From Rodentibacter genomosp. 2 (GTDB taxonomy: Bacteria; Pseudomonadota; Gammaproteobacteria; Enterobacterales; Pasteurellaceae): a stretch of 64,000 nt of DNA. Numbering within the stretch: the first letter of the stretch is position 1; each line of letters opens with the position of its first letter. A program made the translations under genes and the position numbers. The notes beneath the pieces were generated by a model. It had not been told where the DNA came from. It worked only from the letters and a program-made list of their open reading frames with translations, and ran no database searches. Location of the stretch: assembly GCA_001999425.1 (NCBI GenBank), contig MLHP01000013.1, positions 62,001 through 126,000 on the forward strand, in the 5' to 3' direction. Positions 60,532-64,000 of this stretch are shown here, one piece after another.

Positions 60532-61334
60532 GCCGTTTTGAAACTAAATTTGTCGCCCTTAAGGGAAAAAATGAAGGCGCATTTGTTCCTTTCGTAACAC
60601 TATGTGATCCTACTTTTGAGCGTTCTTTTGAGATTATTTGCACGCTTGTTGATAATGGTGCCGATGCCCTTGAATTAGGCTTTCCTTTTTCTGATCCACT
60701 GTTAGACGGTCCTGTTATTCAAGCCGCAAATAATAGAGCATTAGAGGCAGGACACAGCACGGAAGATAGCTTTAAATTGCTGGAAAAAGTGCGGTCAAAA
60801 TATCCGGAGATTCCCATTAGTTTACTGCTTTGTGCCAATCTTATTTTTGCCAAAGGGCTTGATCCGTTTTATCAACACTGTGCCGATGTCGGAGTAGATG
60901 CGGTATTAGTTGCAGATATTCCGCTATTCGCCAAGGACGAATATATTCAAACCGCGAAAAAATACGGTATTCAACCTGTCTTTATTTGCCCGCCAAATGC
61001 CGATGAAAAAACCATACAAGGTGTGGCGGAGAATACCGAGGGTTATACCTATCTGGTTTCCCGTGCAGGTGTTACCAGTGCTGAAAATCAAGTTCACGCA
61101 ACAAATTTAGACAGACTTGTGGAACAGTTGAAACATTATAATGCGCCCCCTATTCTACAAGGTTTCGGCATTGCACAACCAAATCAAGTGAAAGAAGCGT
61201 TGCAATTAGGCGCTGCCGGCGCGATTTCAGGTTCTGCAACCGTAAAAATCATTGAATCTAATTTGAACAATCAGACAAAATGTTTAGTTGAACTCGCTGA
61301 GTTTGTTCAGCTGATGAAAGCGGCAACAAAATAA
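60528..61334 (+). CDS. trpA: Tryptophan synthase alpha chain
   Basis: 268 residues: [33 protein letters not shown], catalytic Glu49/Asp60 region present, [33 protein letters not shown]. Splits indole-glycerol phosphate. Overlaps trpB by 4 bases. Confidence 0.97.
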   Translation: MSRFETKFVALKGKNEGAFVPFVTLCDPTFERSFEIICTLVDNGADALELGFPFSDPLLDGPVIQAANNRALEAGHSTEDSFKLLEKVRSKYPEIPISLLLCANLIFAKGLDPFYQHCADVGVDAVLVADIPLFAKDEYIQTAKKYGIQPVFICPPNADEKTIQGVAENTEGYTYLVSRAGVTSAENQVHATNLDRLVEQLKHYNAPPILQGFGIAQPNQVKEALQLGAAGAISGSATVKIIESNLNNQTKCLVELAEFVQLMKAATK

Positions 61335-61350
61335 TAAACAAAATAGTAAA

Positions 61351-61384
61351 AAATCACCCGCACTTTCTAAAATACGGGTGATTT
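61351..61384. terminator. Bidirectional terminator between trpA and sspB
   Basis: AAATCACCCG/CGGGTGATTT stem with A and T runs on either side; the loop contains an uptake-type core (CGCACTTTC). Confidence 0.85.
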
Positions 61385-61396
61385 TCTATTTTTATC

Positions 61397-61846
61397 TTAA
61401 TCTATAATTCTTAGATGAGAAGCTGATTTTGCTGAAACTTTTTTATTGGTTTTTGGTTTATCAACCGCTTCAGTAAAATTAGTTGGTTGATCAGACTGTG
61501 GTTTACGGTTTAATTCATCATAAACTGTTTCAGGTTCAAACATTACACCATCACCATTTTCCCGAGCATAAATAGCAAGTGCGGCTCCCATAGGGATATA
61601 AAGCTCTCTAGCCACGCCATTAAAACGCGCATTAAATTGAATAAAATCATTCGTAAGTTGCAAGTTTCCCGTGGCACTTGCAGAGAGATTTAGCACAATT
61701 TGCCCGTCTTTGACATATTCAACAGGTACATTCACGCCCCAATATGTGGCATCCACAACCAAATAGGGCGTAAAATCATTATCGCTCAACCAGTCATAAT
61801 AAGCCCTTAATAAATAAGGTCGTTTTGGAGAGGATTTATATTCCAT
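61397..61846 (-). CDS. sspB: ClpXP adaptor SspB
   Basis: 149 residues: SSPKRPYLLRAYYDWLSDNDFTPYLVVDATYWGVNVP and FNARFNGVARELYIPMGAALAIYARENG are the SspB substrate-binding fold; the disordered tail ends SHLRIID, the ClpX-binding tip. Delivers ssrA-tagged proteins to ClpXP. Start overlaps the sspA stop (TAATG). Confidence 0.95.
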   Translation of the reverse strand: MEYKSSPKRPYLLRAYYDWLSDNDFTPYLVVDATYWGVNVPVEYVKDGQIVLNLSASATGNLQLTNDFIQFNARFNGVARELYIPMGAALAIYARENGDGVMFEPETVYDELNRKPQSDQPTNFTEAVDKPKTNKKVSAKSASHLRIID

Positions 61847-62484
61847 TATTTATCGTCCATCAGGTTTTTAGGTGCGGCTTCACCTACTGATTGTAAAAAG
61901 GAATCTCGACTAAATACACGATCCATATAGCCTTTTAAAGCTTTGCTGCCGGCACCGGTAAATTCCACACCCAATTGTTTTAGTTTCCATAGTAATGGGG
62001 CGATGTAGCAATCAACCAAACTGAATTCTTCACTCATAAAATAAGGCATTTGTTGGAAAATAGGTGAAACAGCTAATAATTCTTCTTTTAGCTGTCTTAA
62101 TGCTTCCGCACGTTCCGATTCATTGCCTTTTTCTGCTTTCATTAAAGTTGGATACCAATCTTGCTCTATACGTAGCATTAAAAGGCGGGTTTTCCCCCTT
62201 GCAATAGGATAAACCGGCATAAGCGGCGGATGAGGGAAACGTTCATCAAGATATTCCATAATAATACGTGAATTAAATAATACTAAATCACGATCAACCA
62301 ATGTTGGCAAAGAGCCATAAGGATTTAATTCCATTAAATCTTCCGATAATGCTTGTGGGTTAACTTCTTCATTTTCATAAGCCACCCCTTTTTCTGCCAA
62401 CACTATTTTCACTTGATGACAGTAAATATCATCTTTATTTGAGAAAAGAGTCATAACAGAACGTTTACTTGATGCATTGGACAT
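61846..62484 (-). CDS. sspA: Stringent starvation protein A
   Basis: 212 residues, GST fold: MTLFSNKDDIYCHQVKIVLAEKGVAYE, NPYGSLPTLVDRDLVLFNSRIIMEYLDERFPHPPLMPVYP. Binds RNA polymerase and modulates starvation transcription. Upstream of sspB in one operon. Bases 62485-62637 upstream are AT-rich; a promoter there is likely but not distinct. Confidence 0.95.
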   Translation of the reverse strand: MSNASSKRSVMTLFSNKDDIYCHQVKIVLAEKGVAYENEEVNPQALSEDLMELNPYGSLPTLVDRDLVLFNSRIIMEYLDERFPHPPLMPVYPIARGKTRLLMLRIEQDWYPTLMKAEKGNESERAEALRQLKEELLAVSPIFQQMPYFMSEEFSLVDCYIAPLLWKLKQLGVEFTGAGSKALKGYMDRVFSRDSFLQSVGEAAPKNLMDDK

Positions 62485-62637
62485 TGATTCCTCCGAAGAT
62501 TCAAAATGCTATATTATTTTTCTTAAAAAAGGTTGGACATTCTAACATAAATCCGCTTTATATTGCCAAATAAATCTGACTTTTTCTTTAGTTTCATAAA
62601 GTTATATTATTTTATAAATATAAAAAAAGCAGGGATA

Positions 62638-62657
62638 TTTCCCTGCTTCTGAAACGA
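62638..62657 (-). terminator. Terminator after rpsI
   Basis: AGCAGGGA/TCCCTGCT stem, loop TATT, then TTTTTTT on the minus strand. Confidence 0.85.
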
Positions 62658-62667
62658 AAATAAAAAA

Positions 62668-63060
62668 TTAACGTTTTGAGTATTGTGGACGACGACGTGC
62701 TTTGTGTAAGCCCACTTTTTTACGTTCAACGCGACGTGCATCACGAGTAACGAAACCGGCTGCACGAAGTGCAGGACGTAAAGTTTCATCGTATTCGATT
62801 AATGCACGAGTAATACCGTGACGGATTGCACCAGCTTGACCAGAAATACCACCACCTTTCACAGTGATATATAGATCTAATTTGTCAGTTAATTCAACCA
62901 ATTCTAAAGGTTGACGTACAATCATACGTGCAGTTTCACGACCGAAATACACGTCTAACTCACGTTGGTTGATAGTGATTTTACCACTGCCCGGTTTAAT
63001 AAATACACGAGCTGAAGAGCTTTTGCGGCGACCTGTGCCGTAGTTTTGATTCTCTGCCAT
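62668..63060 (-). CDS. rpsI: 30S ribosomal protein S9
   Basis: 130 residues: [48 protein letters not shown] and the C-terminal RRPQYSKR tail that reaches the P site. Follows rplM by 16 bases. Confidence 0.99.
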   Translation of the reverse strand: MAENQNYGTGRRKSSSARVFIKPGSGKITINQRELDVYFGRETARMIVRQPLELVELTDKLDLYITVKGGGISGQAGAIRHGITRALIEYDETLRPALRAAGFVTRDARRVERKKVGLHKARRRPQYSKR

Positions 63061-63076
63061 ATCCTAAACCTCGTGA

Positions 63077-63642
<566 letters not shown>

Positions 63643-63671
63643 ATTATACATATTTTTCCATCAAATGCTAA
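63643..63671 (-). promoter_or_regulatory. rplM-rpsI promoter
   Basis: Minus strand TTAGCA, 17-bp spacer, TATAAT. Confidence 0.65.
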
Positions 63672-63752
63672 TTCTTTGTGTAAAAAATCTTCATAGTTAT
63701 GTTTATCTTACGAGTATTAATATAATTAATGTTTTTAATGAAATTATTAAAA

Positions 63753-63781
63753 TTGACTCATGAATAAAGTTAATTTATTGT
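63753..63781 (+). promoter_or_regulatory. metF promoter candidate
   Basis: TTGACT, 17-bp spacer, TATTGT, 35 bases before the metF start codon. Confidence 0.5.
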
Positions 63782-63797
63782 CATATCACACAATTAA

Positions 63798-64000
<203 letters not shown>

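Overview
The window is a chromosomal segment of a Pasteurellaceae bacterium, most likely of the Haemophilus/Aggregatibacter group. The 9-base DNA-uptake core AAGTGCGGT (Hin type) and its complement occur dozens of times. The right-hand block carries trpE-trpG-trpD-trpCF-ydfG-trpB-trpA followed by sspB, sspA, rpsI, rplM and metF, an order I recognise from Haemophilus relatives.

From before base 1 to about 51.75 kb lies one large lambda-like (siphovirus) prophage. Its left end is outside the window; its right end is an integrase with the attachment site expected just beyond. Layout from right to left: integrase and DUF4224 excisionase-like protein (50.4-51.7 kb); a rightward early operon with methylase, MazG-like protein, SSB, Sak4-like ATPase and exonuclease (37.8-50 kb); a DUF1828-type cassette next to CI; the cI/cro switch with TTAG-CTAA operators (35.3-36.1 kb); leftward CII-like, Rha/KilAC, O, P, Dam, DUF1367, DUF1364, RusA and Q genes (29.9-35 kb), with five iterons inside the O gene; an accessory zone between Q and lysis (26.4-29.8 kb) with lipoprotein, ProQ/FinO-like protein, antirepressor and tRNA-Arg(CCT); holin, SAR endolysin and Rz/Rz1; small and large terminase, portal, MuF, scaffold, capsid, connector genes; tail tube, G/GT frameshift pair, M, tape measure, L, K, I, J; and two tail-end genes. 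A second accessory zone (6.2-8.2 kb) sits between tail genes K and I.

The unusual content is in these accessory zones. Four antirepressor loci (three KilA-N, one Bro-N) are present. Three are preceded by a repeated leader resembling the C4 antisense RNA of phages P1/P7, with covarying outer stems, and one of these adjoins a phage ProQ/FinO-type RNA chaperone gene. The MuF head protein carries a C-terminal papain-like toxin domain and overlaps a small acidic candidate immunity gene. A 19-residue Ibs-like hydrophobic peptide gene has a near-consensus promoter with a perfect 18-bp palindrome. A four-helix membrane protein has its start site inside a fold-back inverted repeat.

The host part is conserved: azoR, then a trp operon driven by a promoter overlapping a TrpR operator and without room for an attenuator. 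It is interrupted by an AT-rich four-helix membrane protein gene between trpD and trpCF. The stringent-starvation and ribosomal protein genes follow in the opposite direction, and metF starts at the right edge.
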